Shown here: one piece after another, positions 6,683-13,617 of the stretch | How the letters are laid out: every line of letters begins with the position of its first letter | How positions within the stretch are numbered: position 1 is the first letter of the stretch | Source of the DNA: DATAYA01 sp036272815 | GTDB taxonomy: Bacteria > Pseudomonadota > Alphaproteobacteria > Acetobacterales > Acetobacteraceae | Length of the DNA stretch: 16,143 nt | Assembly (NCBI GenBank): GCA_036272815.1 | Contig: DATAYA010000318.1 | Span: 1 to 16,143, forward strand | Direction: 5' to 3' | Translations under genes and position numbers: made by a program | The notes under the pieces: generated by a model | Told to the model about the DNA's origin: nothing | The model's database searches: none | Seen by the model: only the letters and a program-made list of their open reading frames with translations

Positions 6683-7339
6683 CTACGCCGCCTTCGCCGC
6701 CAGTTCCGGATGCAGCCGGAACGCCGCCTCCGTCTTGCCCCTGATCTCCGCGATCCCGACGCCCGGCGCCACATCGACCAGCACCAGCCCGTCTTGCGTC
6801 ACGTCGAACACGCCGAGTTCGGTCACGATCAGGCTCACCACCCCCGCCCCGGTCAGCGGCAGCGTGCAGCGCCTGAGTATCTTCGGCGAGCCGTCCTTCG
6901 CCGTGTGCTCCATCAGCACCACCACGCGCGGCACGCCGGCGACGAGGTCCATCGCCCCGCCCATGCCCTTGACCATCTTGCCCGGGATCATCCAGTTCGC
7001 GAGGTCGCCGTTCTCCGCCACCTGCAAGGCGCCGAGGATGGAAAGATCGATGTGCCCGCCGCGCACCATCGCAAAGCTCGCGGCGCTGTCGAAGAAGCTC
7101 GTGGTCGGCAGCGCGGTGACCGTCTGCTTGCCGGCGTTGATGAGGTCGGCGTCCTCCTCGCCCTCGATCGGGAACGGCCCCATGCCCAGCATCCCGTTCT
7201 CGGAATGGAGCTGGATCGACATGCCGGCGGGGATGTGGTTGGCGACCAGCGTCGGGATGCCGATGCCAAGATTGACGTAGAACCCGTCGTGCAGCTCACG
7301 CGCGGCGCGGGCCGCCATCTCGTCGCGTGTCCAGGGCAT
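6683..7339 (-). CDS. scoB: 3-oxoacid CoA-transferase subunit B
   Basis: Encodes a 218-aa beta subunit of a family I CoA transferase, the usual length. The catalytic glutamate motif is SENGMLGMG with Glu47, which forms the covalent glutamyl-CoA thioester. Other family stretches are GFYVNLGIGIPTL (19-31), a GGHIDLSILGALQV segment near 94-107, GDLANWMIPGKMVKGMGGAMDLV, and LPLTG near 160. With ScoA it would move CoA from succinyl-CoA to acetoacetate or a related 3-oxoacid, linking ketone-body or polyhydroxybutyrate breakdown to the TCA cycle. A 3-oxoadipate (PcaJ) role cannot be excluded, but no other beta-ketoadipate genes are nearby. It starts 24 nt after scoA with an AAGGGGAG ribosome site, so the two are an operon. 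Confidence 0.96.
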   Translation of the reverse strand: MPWTRDEMAARAARELHDGFYVNLGIGIPTLVANHIPAGMSIQLHSENGMLGMGPFPIEGEEDADLINAGKQTVTALPTTSFFDSAASFAMVRGGHIDLSILGALQVAENGDLANWMIPGKMVKGMGGAMDLVAGVPRVVVLMEHTAKDGSPKILRRCTLPLTGAGVVSLIVTELGVFDVTQDGLVLVDVAPGVGIAEIRGKTEAAFRLHPELAAKAA

Positions 7340-7363
7340 CGGGTGTTGCTCCCCTTCTTCGGT

Positions 7364-8077
7364 TCAGGCCGCCGGCCGGCTGCGCACGGTGCGGTTCTCG
7401 ATCCGCTTCTCGACCTGGTCGAGCACGACGATCCGATCGACGTAGATGCCGGGCGTCATGATGAGGTCGGGATCGAAGCCGCCGGGTGCGACCAGCTCCT
7501 CGACCTCGGCGACCGTGATCGCGGCCGCGGTCGCCATGATCGGATTGAAGTTCCGCGCCGTCATCCGATAGACGAGGTTGCCCTCGGGATCGGCGCGCCA
7601 GGCATGGACGATCGCGAGATCGGCGCGCAGGCCGCGTTCCATCACGTAGAGCTTGCCGTCGAACTCGCGCTGCTCCTTGCCCTCCGCGACCGCGGTGCCG
7701 GCGCCGGTCGGCGTGTAGAAGGCCGGGATGCCGGCGCCGCCGGCGCGGATGCGTTCGGCGAGCGTGCCCTGCGGGTTGAACTCGATCTCCAGCTCGCCCG
7801 CGAGATACTGCCGCGCAAAGGTCGCGTTCTCGCCGACATAGGAGCTTATCATCCGCCGCACCTGCCGCGTCTCCAGCAGCCGGCCGAGGCCGACGCCGTC
7901 GATCCCGGCATTGTTGGAGACGATGGTGAGGTCGCGCACCCCGGATGCCCGGATCGCCTCGATCAGCGCCGACGGAATGCCGCAGAGGCCGAAGCCGCCG
8001 GAATGGATCATCATGCCGTCGCGCAGCAGGCCGGCAAGTGCGGCCGTCGCGTCAGGGTGGATCTTCCGCACCGCCAT
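7364..8077 (-). CDS. scoA: 3-oxoacid CoA-transferase subunit A
   Basis: Encodes a 237-aa alpha subunit of the same CoA transferase. Typical stretches are GGFGLCGIP (27-35), SNNAGIDGVGLGRLL (54-68), SSYVGENATFARQYL, then GTLAERIRAGGAGIPAFYTP, and later ARNFNPIMATAA and the closing TPGIYVDRIV. The last features fit succinyl-CoA:3-ketoacid transferases better than PcaI. I chose the ATG at 8077 because GAGGAGG sits about 10 nt upstream. An in-frame GTG at 8098 would bury that ribosome site inside the coding region. It follows the proline-rich gene by 72 nt on the same strand and is probably transcribed from its own promoter or by read-through from the egt genes. Confidence 0.96.
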   Translation of the reverse strand: MAVRKIHPDATAALAGLLRDGMMIHSGGFGLCGIPSALIEAIRASGVRDLTIVSNNAGIDGVGLGRLLETRQVRRMISSYVGENATFARQYLAGELEIEFNPQGTLAERIRAGGAGIPAFYTPTGAGTAVAEGKEQREFDGKLYVMERGLRADLAIVHAWRADPEGNLVYRMTARNFNPIMATAAAITVAEVEELVAPGGFDPDLIMTPGIYVDRIVVLDQVEKRIENRTVRSRPAA

Positions 8078-8149
8078 CGCCGCCCATCCTCCTCGCACGC
8101 CGGGGCCGGTATAGGCGGGCGGCGGCGGCGCCGCCAGCGGCAGACGGCC

Positions 8150-8425
8150 CTATTTCGGCTTGACCCGCGGGTTGCCCCCTGGCGCACCCGGGGGCGGGAT
8201 CACCGGCATCGCGCCGCGCACGGGCGGCGGCGGCTGGGCGATGCCGGGGTCGACATGCGCGGGCGGAGGGATCACGCCGCTCTGCGCGGCGCCGCCGGGC
8301 GTGTCGGGATTGGGCGACGGGGCGGGCACCAGCGTCTGCGGCCCGGTGCGGTGCGACCCGGCGGACTGCGCGAGCGCGGCCGCAGGAAGCAGCAACGCCA
8401 GTCCGACCAGGGCCGCGCGCGTCAT
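8150..8425 (-). CDS. Small exported proline-rich protein coupled to egtD
   Basis: Encodes a 91-aa protein with a clear Sec-type signal peptide (MTRAALVGLALLLPAAALAQ, cleavage after Ala19). The mature part is short and unstructured-looking, rich in Pro and Gly. It has a repeated VIPPP element (51-55 and 75-79) with a VDPGI segment between, and the tail PGGNPRVKPK. No cysteine, lipobox or enzyme motif is present. Its ATG overlaps the egtD stop as ATGA (8422-8425), so translation is coupled to egtD. An upstream in-frame start would place residues before the signal peptide and is unlikely. I recall similar proline-rich proteins as conserved hypotheticals in Acetobacteraceae-like genomes, without known function. 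A periplasmic or cell-surface location is likely. A role in ergothioneine metabolism is suggested only by the overlap. Confidence 0.82.
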   Translation of the reverse strand: MTRAALVGLALLLPAAALAQSAGSHRTGPQTLVPAPSPNPDTPGGAAQSGVIPPPAHVDPGIAQPPPPVRGAMPVIPPPGAPGGNPRVKPK

Positions 8426-9381
8426 GGGACGCGGTCCCCGAGCAGGTGGATCGAGAACAGCCGGTCCGCATCGGTCCAGAGACGCTGGCGGTGCCACCCG
8501 GCCGCGGCCGCGAGGGCGGCGAACTCGGCTTCGGTGTGCTTGTAGCTGTTCTCGGTGTGGATCGTCTCGCCGCGGGCGAAGCGGATCACTCGCCCGCCCA
8601 CGGTGGCGCTCTGCGCGCGGCGGCTGACCAGGTGCATCTCGATCCGGCCCTCGGCGTCGTTCCAGATGGCGCGATGGTCGAACGCCTCGGGATCGAAATC
8701 GGCGCCGGCTGCGCGGTTGAGGTGGTGGAGGATGTTGCGGTTGAACGCCGCCGTGACGCCGGCCGCATCGTCATAGGCCGGAACCAGCACGTCCGGGCTC
8801 TTGCGCAGGTCGACGCCGACGAGGAATTGCGCGCGCGCGCCGAGCGTGCGCTTGGCTTCGGCCAGGAACCGGCGGGCGACCGCCGGCTCGAGGTTGCCGA
8901 CGGTCGAGCCGGGAAAGAAGCCGACGCGTCGCGCCGTGGGCACGTCCGGCGGCAGGCGGAGCGGGGCGAGGAAGTCGGCCTCGACCGGAACCACTGCGAA
9001 CTCGGGATGGCTGAGCTCCATGCGCCGGCGGATTGCGGCGAGGGCCGGGCCGGCCACGTCGATCGGCACATAGGACGCGGGCCAGCGCAGCGCGCGCAAC
9101 AGGATCGCGGCCTTGCTTTCGTCGCTGCCACCGTATTCGACAAGGCTCGCCGCCGGCGGCACCAGAGACGCGACATCGCCCGCGATCTCGCCCAGCAGCT
9201 TCAGCTCGGTGCGCGTCGGGTAATATTCGGGCAACGCGGTGATGGCGCCGAACAGCCGGCAGCCCTCCTCGTCGTAGAACAGCTTGGAGGGCAGCGTCTT
9301 GGGTGACGCGGTGAGGCCCGCGAGCGCCGCGGCGGCGACGCTCTCCTGCGGCCGGGTGGCCGTGATGCTGCCGTCGGGCAT
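8422..9381 (-). CDS. egtD: L-histidine N(alpha)-methyltransferase EgtD
   Basis: Encodes a 319-aa SAM-dependent enzyme that trimethylates histidine to hercynine, the first step of ergothioneine synthesis. Residues known to bind histidine in the mycobacterial enzyme appear in register: a tyrosine in LPEYYPTRTE (53-54), Asn163 in FFPGSTVGN, Tyr203 in VPAYDDAAGVTAAFN, and Glu277 and Ser279 in IHTENSYKH. The spacing between Asn and Tyr (40) equals that in M. smegmatis. The SAM-binding glycine motif is unusual, EYGGSDESKAAIL (82-94), where ELGSGxSxKTRxLL is common; Lys90 is kept. Length is near the family norm. The ATG follows the egtB stop by 3 nt, and its own stop overlaps the next gene by 4 nt, so all three are tightly coupled. 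Confidence 0.96.
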   Translation of the reverse strand: MPDGSITATRPQESVAAAALAGLTASPKTLPSKLFYDEEGCRLFGAITALPEYYPTRTELKLLGEIAGDVASLVPPAASLVEYGGSDESKAAILLRALRWPASYVPIDVAGPALAAIRRRMELSHPEFAVVPVEADFLAPLRLPPDVPTARRVGFFPGSTVGNLEPAVARRFLAEAKRTLGARAQFLVGVDLRKSPDVLVPAYDDAAGVTAAFNRNILHHLNRAAGADFDPEAFDHRAIWNDAEGRIEMHLVSRRAQSATVGGRVIRFARGETIHTENSYKHTEAEFAALAAAAGWHRQRLWTDADRLFSIHLLGDRVP

Positions 9382-9384
9382 GGT

Positions 9385-10566
9385 TCAGGCCTCCTGGGCC
9401 AGCCGGAGGCCGGTGAACTGCCAGCGCCGGTCGGGGTGGAAGAAATTGCGGTAGGTGGGACGCGCATGGCCGGGCGAAGTTGCCATCGAGCCGCCGCGCA
9501 GGACCATCTGGTTCACCATGAACTTGCCGTTGTATTCGCCGACCGCGCCGGCAGCCGGCCGGAAGCCGGGGTAGGGGAGATAGGCGCTCGCGGTCCACTG
9601 CCAGACGTGGCCGCCGGCCTCGTGCAGCCGCGGGTCGAGGCTCGCGGCCTCCCACTCGGGCTCGGTCGGCAGGCGGGCCCCGGCCCAGCGGGCGAACGCC
9701 TCCGCCTCGTACCAGCTCACATGCCGCACCGGCGCCGCGGGATCGAGCGGCACCGCGCCGCCGAGGCCGAATTGCAGCCACCCACCGTCACGGGCGACCC
9801 AGTGCAACGGCGCCTCCCAGCCTTCGGCCTGCACGGCGGCCCAGCCGTCCGACATCCAGAGGGTGGCCGTGCGGTAGCCGCCGTCGCCGATGAACGCGAG
9901 CCAGTCGGCATTGCGCACCAGACGATCGGCGAGGCGATAGGGACGGAGGAAGACGCGATGCCGCGGCCCCTCGTTGTCGAACGCAAAGCCGCCGCCGTCA
10001 TGACCGATCTCGACCAGGCCGCCATCGCAGTCGAGCCAGGCCGGCGGCCCGGCGACAGGGATCGGGGCCTGCCAGCCCGGGCAGGCGGCCGGCAGCAGCG
10101 GGTTCTGCGCGAAGGCGTGCAGGATGTCGGTGAGCAGCAATTCCTGGTGCTGCTGCTCATGGTGCATCCCGAGTTCGACCAGGGAAGAGAGGTCGACGGG
10201 AGGCGCGGTAAGCAGCCGACGCATGGCTGCATCGACGTGGGCGCGGTACTCATCGACGCGCTCCGCCGGCGGCCGGGTCAGCATTCCGCGCGCGGGGCGC
10301 GGATGCCGCTTGCCTATACTCTCGTAGTAGGAGTTGAACAGGAAACTGAAATCCGGATGGAACCGCGTGTAGCCGGGCAGATGCGGCGCGAGCAGAAATT
10401 CCTCGAAGAACCAGGTCGTGTGCGCCCGGTGCCATTTCGCGGGGCTCGCATCGGGCATCGACTGCACGCACTGATCCTCGGCGCTCAGCGCGCCCGCTAT
10501 CCGGTCGGTGTGCGCGCGCACTTCTCCCAGCCGGCCGATCCCGGCCGCCGTCCCCGCATGACCCAT
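9385..10566 (-). CDS. egtB: Ergothioneine biosynthesis sulfoxide synthase EgtB
   Basis: Encodes a 393-aa non-haem iron enzyme that couples O2-dependent sulfoxide formation to C-S bond formation on hercynine. The N-terminal DinB-like domain (about 10-165) supplies the iron ligands: His49 in KWHRAHTTWFFEEF and His136/His140 in ELGMHHEQQHQELLL. The C-terminal formylglycine-enzyme/sulfatase-modifying-like domain (about 185-390) shows RLPTEPEWEAA, GHVWQWTASAY, VLRGGSMATS and YRNFFHPDRRWQFTGLRLA. The sulfur donor (gamma-glutamylcysteine or cysteine) cannot be read from the sequence. No egtA, egtC or egtE is present in the window, so the donor and the C-S lyase must be encoded elsewhere or be general enzymes. 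An AGGGAG ribosome site precedes the ATG. It leads the operon and is divergent from the phosphodiesterase gene. Confidence 0.96.
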   Translation of the reverse strand: MGHAGTAAGIGRLGEVRAHTDRIAGALSAEDQCVQSMPDASPAKWHRAHTTWFFEEFLLAPHLPGYTRFHPDFSFLFNSYYESIGKRHPRPARGMLTRPPAERVDEYRAHVDAAMRRLLTAPPVDLSSLVELGMHHEQQHQELLLTDILHAFAQNPLLPAACPGWQAPIPVAGPPAWLDCDGGLVEIGHDGGGFAFDNEGPRHRVFLRPYRLADRLVRNADWLAFIGDGGYRTATLWMSDGWAAVQAEGWEAPLHWVARDGGWLQFGLGGAVPLDPAAPVRHVSWYEAEAFARWAGARLPTEPEWEAASLDPRLHEAGGHVWQWTASAYLPYPGFRPAAGAVGEYNGKFMVNQMVLRGGSMATSPGHARPTYRNFFHPDRRWQFTGLRLAQEA

Positions 10567-10672
10567 CGGTGGCTCCCTAGCCCGTCAACGGCTGTCAGAT
10601 GGGTCGGTTTCGCGCGAGTGCGAGGTTGGCAGGACTGGGAAAGCCGGATTACGATACGGGTCCGGTCCGAGT

Positions 10673-10699
10673 CCAGCCTTGCAAACACCAGCCTTGCAA
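10673..10699. repeat. Tandem 12-bp direct repeat in the egtB/phosphodiesterase divergent region
   Basis: CCAGCCTTGCAA is present at 10673-10684 and at 10688-10699, a 15-bp period, within the 164-nt gap between divergent genes. The second copy continues into the palindrome CTTGCAAG. The pair lies about 106-133 nt upstream of egtB and 31-58 nt upstream of the phosphodiesterase ATG, a position suited to a shared operator. The remaining part of this gap shows no ORF and no further clear repeat. Confidence 0.45.
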
Positions 10700-10707
10700 G
10701 CAATAGG
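10679..10707 (+). promoter_or_regulatory. Possible sigma70-type promoter of the phosphodiesterase gene
   Basis: TTGCAA at 10679-10684 could act as a -35 element, with AATAGG at 10702-10707 as a weak -10 after a 17-bp spacer. This is followed by a GGAG ribosome site at 10722-10725. The -35 lies in the first copy of the direct repeat, so a protein bound to the repeat would compete with polymerase. The -10 match is only half of the consensus. Confidence 0.25.
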
Positions 10708-10730
10708 CAGTCCTGCCGTCCGGAGCGCCG

Positions 10731-11525
10731 ATGCTGATCGCACAACTGACCGACCTGCACTGCCGGCCCCGCGGCGAGGCCGCGAACCGGATGGTGGAGA
10801 GCAACATGCTCACCGAACGGGCGCTCCGCGCCGTGATGCGGCTCGATCCGCTGCCCGACCTGGTGCTGATTACTGGCGACCTCGCCCATCGCGGCGAGCC
10901 GGCGGCCTATGCGCTGCTCGCCGACATGCTGGCGCGCAACGTGCGCATCCCGGTCTGCGTCATTCCCGGCAACCACGACGACCGCGCGGCGATGATCGCG
11001 CACCTGCCCGGCACGCGGCATGAGGGCGGGTTCGTCCAGTATGTGGTCGAGGACGGGCCGGTGCGCGTCGTGATGCTCGACACGCTGGCGCCGGGCTCGG
11101 CGGCCGGGGAGCTGTGCGACGCCCGCCTCGCCTGGCTCGACGCCACGCTGGCGCGGGTGCCAGACCGGCCGACGCTGATCGGGATGCACCACCCGCCGTT
11201 TGCCACCGGCCTCGCGTACATGGACGCGGTCGGGTTGCGCGAGCCGCGCCGCTTCGCGGAGGTGGTGGCGCGGCACCGGCAGGTCGAGCGCATCGTCTGC
11301 GGCCATGTTCACCGGGCGATCACGGCGCGGCTCGGACATGCGGTCGTCTCGATCGCACCCTCGGTCGCGGATCAGGTGGCGCTCGACCTGCGGCCGGACG
11401 CGCCGTCGGAGCTGGTGCTAGAGCCGGCGGGCTTCGAGCTGCACGCCTGGACGGCGTCATCCGGGATCGTGAGCCATATCGCCTATGTGGAGGATTATCC
11501 CGGCCCGTTCCCGTTTCTCCCGTGA
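10731..11525 (+). CDS. CpdA/GpdQ-like class III metallophosphodiesterase
   Basis: Encodes a 264-aa calcineurin-like phosphoesterase, the normal length for class III cyclic-nucleotide or glycerophosphodiester phosphodiesterases. All dimetal-site motifs are intact and in order: DLH (Asp8, His10), GDLAH (Asp50), GNHD (Asn81, His82), MHHPPF (His154) and GHVH (His192, His194). No signal peptide is present, so it should be cytoplasmic. Its reaction is phosphodiester hydrolysis, perhaps of cAMP (CpdA type) or glycerophosphodiesters (GpdQ type); motifs alone do not separate these. The ATG has a GGAG five nt upstream. It is divergent from the egt operon and probably shares regulation through the repeat-containing gap, and it converges with the GH15 gene. 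Confidence 0.93.
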   Translation: MLIAQLTDLHCRPRGEAANRMVESNMLTERALRAVMRLDPLPDLVLITGDLAHRGEPAAYALLADMLARNVRIPVCVIPGNHDDRAAMIAHLPGTRHEGGFVQYVVEDGPVRVVMLDTLAPGSAAGELCDARLAWLDATLARVPDRPTLIGMHHPPFATGLAYMDAVGLREPRRFAEVVARHRQVERIVCGHVHRAITARLGHAVVSIAPSVADQVALDLRPDAPSELVLEPAGFELHAWTASSGIVSHIAYVEDYPGPFPFLP

Positions 11526-11531
11526 AACGGG
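11510..11531. terminator. Perfect 8-bp stem-loop across the phosphodiesterase stop codon (convergent junction)
   Basis: CCCGTTTC (11510-11517) and GAAACGGG (11524-11531) are perfect complements around a 6-nt TCCCGT loop. The TGA stop spans the loop/stem boundary (11523-11525). The hairpin lies 9 nt before the convergent GH15 stop and could serve both strands. No T tract follows, so it may block transcripts or protect 3' ends rather than act as a textbook intrinsic terminator. Confidence 0.55.
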
Positions 11532-11539
11532 CGGGCGGC

Positions 11540-13300
11540 TCAGCCGCCGCCGCGGGTCAGCACCGGGCCGGACAGACCGAGTGCGGTGTTGACCAGGGCG
11601 AGGTGGCTGAGCGCCTGCGGGAAATTACCGGCGAGGCGACGCCGCTTCAGGTCGTATTCCTCGGAGAGCAAGCCGAGGTCGTTGCGGATTTCCAGCACCC
11701 GCGCAAGGGTCGCGAGTGCTGCCTCGCGGCGGCCCTGGAGCGACTGGCAGTCAGCAAGCCAGCAGGTGCAGGCGATGAACGCGCCCTGCTGCTCCGCGCC
11801 GCTGGCCGGGTGCTTGCGGAACACGAGACCATCCGCGACCAGGTCGCGCTCGATTGCCGCGACGGTGGCGGCGATGCGCTCGTCGCCGGCGGGGAGGAAG
11901 CCGATGATCGGCAGCAGCAGCAGACTCGCATCGAGCGCGTCGCCGTCGAACTCGGCGACGAAGTGGCCGCGTGCGCGGTGGAACCCGCGTTCGCAGACGG
12001 TCGCGTGGATCTCGTCGCGAAGCCTTGCGAAGCGGGCGGCATCGGGCGCATCGCGGCACTTGAGGAAGCGGTCGAGCCCGGCCCAGCACATTGCCTTGGA
12101 ATAGGTGTAGTGCGCCGGATCGCCGCGGCTCTCCCAGAGGCCCTGACCGCCATCGCGCCAGACCTGCGCGATGCGCTCGGCGAGCGCCTCCTGCAAGGCG
12201 CGGGAGGCATGGCTCGCGTCGATGCCGGCGCGTTCGGCGAGGTGCAGCGCGTCGAGCAGCTCGCCGACCACGTCGGTCTGCTCCTGCGCCGCCGCCTTGT
12301 TGCCGATCCGCACCGGAGTGGCGCCGTCGTAGCCCGGCAGCCACGGCGCCTGCCACTCCGGGATCTGCCGACCGCCGTCGATGCGATACATGATCCGCAG
12401 CCGCTCCGGCGTGCCGGCGACCGCGCGCAGCATCCACTCGCGCCACGCCCGCGCCTCCGCCTGGTAGCCGGCGTTCAGCAGCGCGGAGAGCGTGAAGGTC
12501 GCATCGCGGACCCAGCAGTAGCGGTAGTCCCAGTTGGCGCTGCCGCCAGGTGTCTCCGGCAGGGATGTCGTCGGCGCCGCGACGAGGCCGCCGCTTTCGT
12601 GATGGGTCAGCGCCTTGAGTGTCACCAGCGAGCGCCGCACGGCATCCCGCCACGGCGTCGGCCTGGTGAAACGCCCGGCCCACTCGCGCCACCATTCCTC
12701 GGTGCCGCGCAGGCAGGCTTCCGCATCGGGGGGCACAGGCAGGGGTGCGGTCGAGCTTCCGTAGCACAGGCGGAAGGCGAGGCGCTGTCCGGCGGACACC
12801 GTGAGGTCGGCACCGCATCGCTGGGATTCGACCTGCAACGCCACATCGGCGTGCAGCGCGATCAGGTCCGGGCCGACCGTCGCGATGAAGCAGGTGTCGC
12901 GGCGCTCATGCACCCACGGCGCGATCAGCCCGTAATCGAAGCGGGTGGCCAGTTCGGAGCGCATGGCCATCTGCCCGCGCAAGCCCACCACGATCCGGAT
13001 CAGCGAGACCGTGTCGCTCCGCAGCGGCATGAAGTCGATCACCCGCACCGCGGCCTGGCCGCTCTCGAAATCGGTCTCCAGGATCAGCGTGCCGTCGCGG
13101 TAGCGGCGGGTGCTGCGCGCGTCGGCCGCTGCGGGCGCGATCCGCCAGAAGCCGTGTTCCTCGCTCCCGAGCAGGGCGGCGAGGCAGGCGTCGCTGTCGA
13201 AGCGCGGCCAGCACAGCCAGTCGATCGAGCCATCGCGCGCGATCAGGGCCGCACTCGCACGATCGCCGATCAGCGCGTAGTCCTCGATCGGCTTGCTCAT
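11540..13300 (-). CDS. Glycoside hydrolase family 15 protein (glucoamylase/trehalase-like)
   Basis: Encodes a 586-aa cytoplasmic GH15 enzyme. An N-terminal beta-sandwich domain starting with IEDYALIGDRASAALIARDGSIDWLCWPRFDS is followed by the (alpha/alpha)6 barrel. Key motifs are NWDYRYCWVRDA (256-267), QGLWESRGDPAHYTYSK with Glu390 as likely catalytic acid, and GLLSEEYD (543-550), whose glutamates include the likely catalytic base. The ending GNFPQALSHLALVNTAL is typical. The 'ESRG..HYTYSK' form resembles bacterial trehalase-type and related GH15 proteins, but alpha-glucan or another alpha-glucoside is possible. I chose the ATG at 13300, which overlaps the preceding gene's stop by four bases (ATGA) and places IEDY at the N-terminus. 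The coupling with formate dehydrogenase genes is unusual. Confidence 0.94.
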   Translation of the reverse strand: MSKPIEDYALIGDRASAALIARDGSIDWLCWPRFDSDACLAALLGSEEHGFWRIAPAAADARSTRRYRDGTLILETDFESGQAAVRVIDFMPLRSDTVSLIRIVVGLRGQMAMRSELATRFDYGLIAPWVHERRDTCFIATVGPDLIALHADVALQVESQRCGADLTVSAGQRLAFRLCYGSSTAPLPVPPDAEACLRGTEEWWREWAGRFTRPTPWRDAVRRSLVTLKALTHHESGGLVAAPTTSLPETPGGSANWDYRYCWVRDATFTLSALLNAGYQAEARAWREWMLRAVAGTPERLRIMYRIDGGRQIPEWQAPWLPGYDGATPVRIGNKAAAQEQTDVVGELLDALHLAERAGIDASHASRALQEALAERIAQVWRDGGQGLWESRGDPAHYTYSKAMCWAGLDRFLKCRDAPDAARFARLRDEIHATVCERGFHRARGHFVAEFDGDALDASLLLLPIIGFLPAGDERIAATVAAIERDLVADGLVFRKHPASGAEQQGAFIACTCWLADCQSLQGRREAALATLARVLEIRNDLGLLSEEYDLKRRRLAGNFPQALSHLALVNTALGLSGPVLTRGGG

Positions 13301-13617
13301 TCCGCCATGCTGCGGGCCAGCTCGGCGAAGGCGTCGCGGGCGCTCTGCATGTGCGCCCATTTCGGAGCGCCGATCGGGTAGTGCGTGCCGACCACCACGC
13401 TGAGCACGGCGTTGAGGCGCGCGAGCCGGTCCTCGGTCCCGGCGGGTGCGTCGCCGCGGCGCAAGTCCAGGATCATCTGCTGGCGCAGCGCGGTGATGCA
13501 GCGCGTTGCCTCGGAGAAATCGTGCCCGATGCGATGCGGCCGGTCGGCCAGCAGCCTGTCGAGGCGGGCCAAGACGTCGCCTGCCGAAGGAGCCGGCGCG
13601 GTCGGCGTGTCAGGCAT
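13297..13617 (-). CDS. Conserved-looking small protein of unknown function between fdh and GH15 genes
   Basis: Encodes a 106-aa soluble protein I do not recognise. After a Pro/Ala-rich start (2-12) come predicted helices: VLARLDRLLADRPH (15-28), DFSEATRCITALRQQMILDLR (33-53), DRLARLNAVLSVVVGTHYPIG (63-83) and a terminal SARDAFAELARSMAE. One cysteine (Cys40) is present, and there is no metal motif, signal or membrane helix. Its ATG lies eight bases inside the formate dehydrogenase gene (ATGCCTGA), and its own stop overlaps the GH15 start as ATGA, so it is translationally coupled on both sides. It does not resemble FdsD, FdhD or FdhE. A role in assembly or regulation of the dehydrogenase is possible but only inferred from position. 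The start at 13617 avoids a longer reading that would run antisense-like inside the fdh gene. Confidence 0.8.
   Translation of the reverse strand: MPDTPTAPAPSAGDVLARLDRLLADRPHRIGHDFSEATRCITALRQQMILDLRRGDAPAGTEDRLARLNAVLSVVVGTHYPIGAPKWAHMQSARDAFAELARSMAE

Noticed and set aside
8121..8135. GGCGGCGCCGCC palindrome between the proline-rich gene and scoA as a terminator
   Set aside because: It arises from a simple GGC run, has no loop and no T tract, so it is weak evidence for any function.
11114..13381. Very long plus-strand open frame (755 codons) opposite GH15
   Set aside because: It overlaps the phosphodiesterase in another frame and is wholly antisense to the GH15 gene, whose motifs are all intact. 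Its composition is that of a shadow frame.
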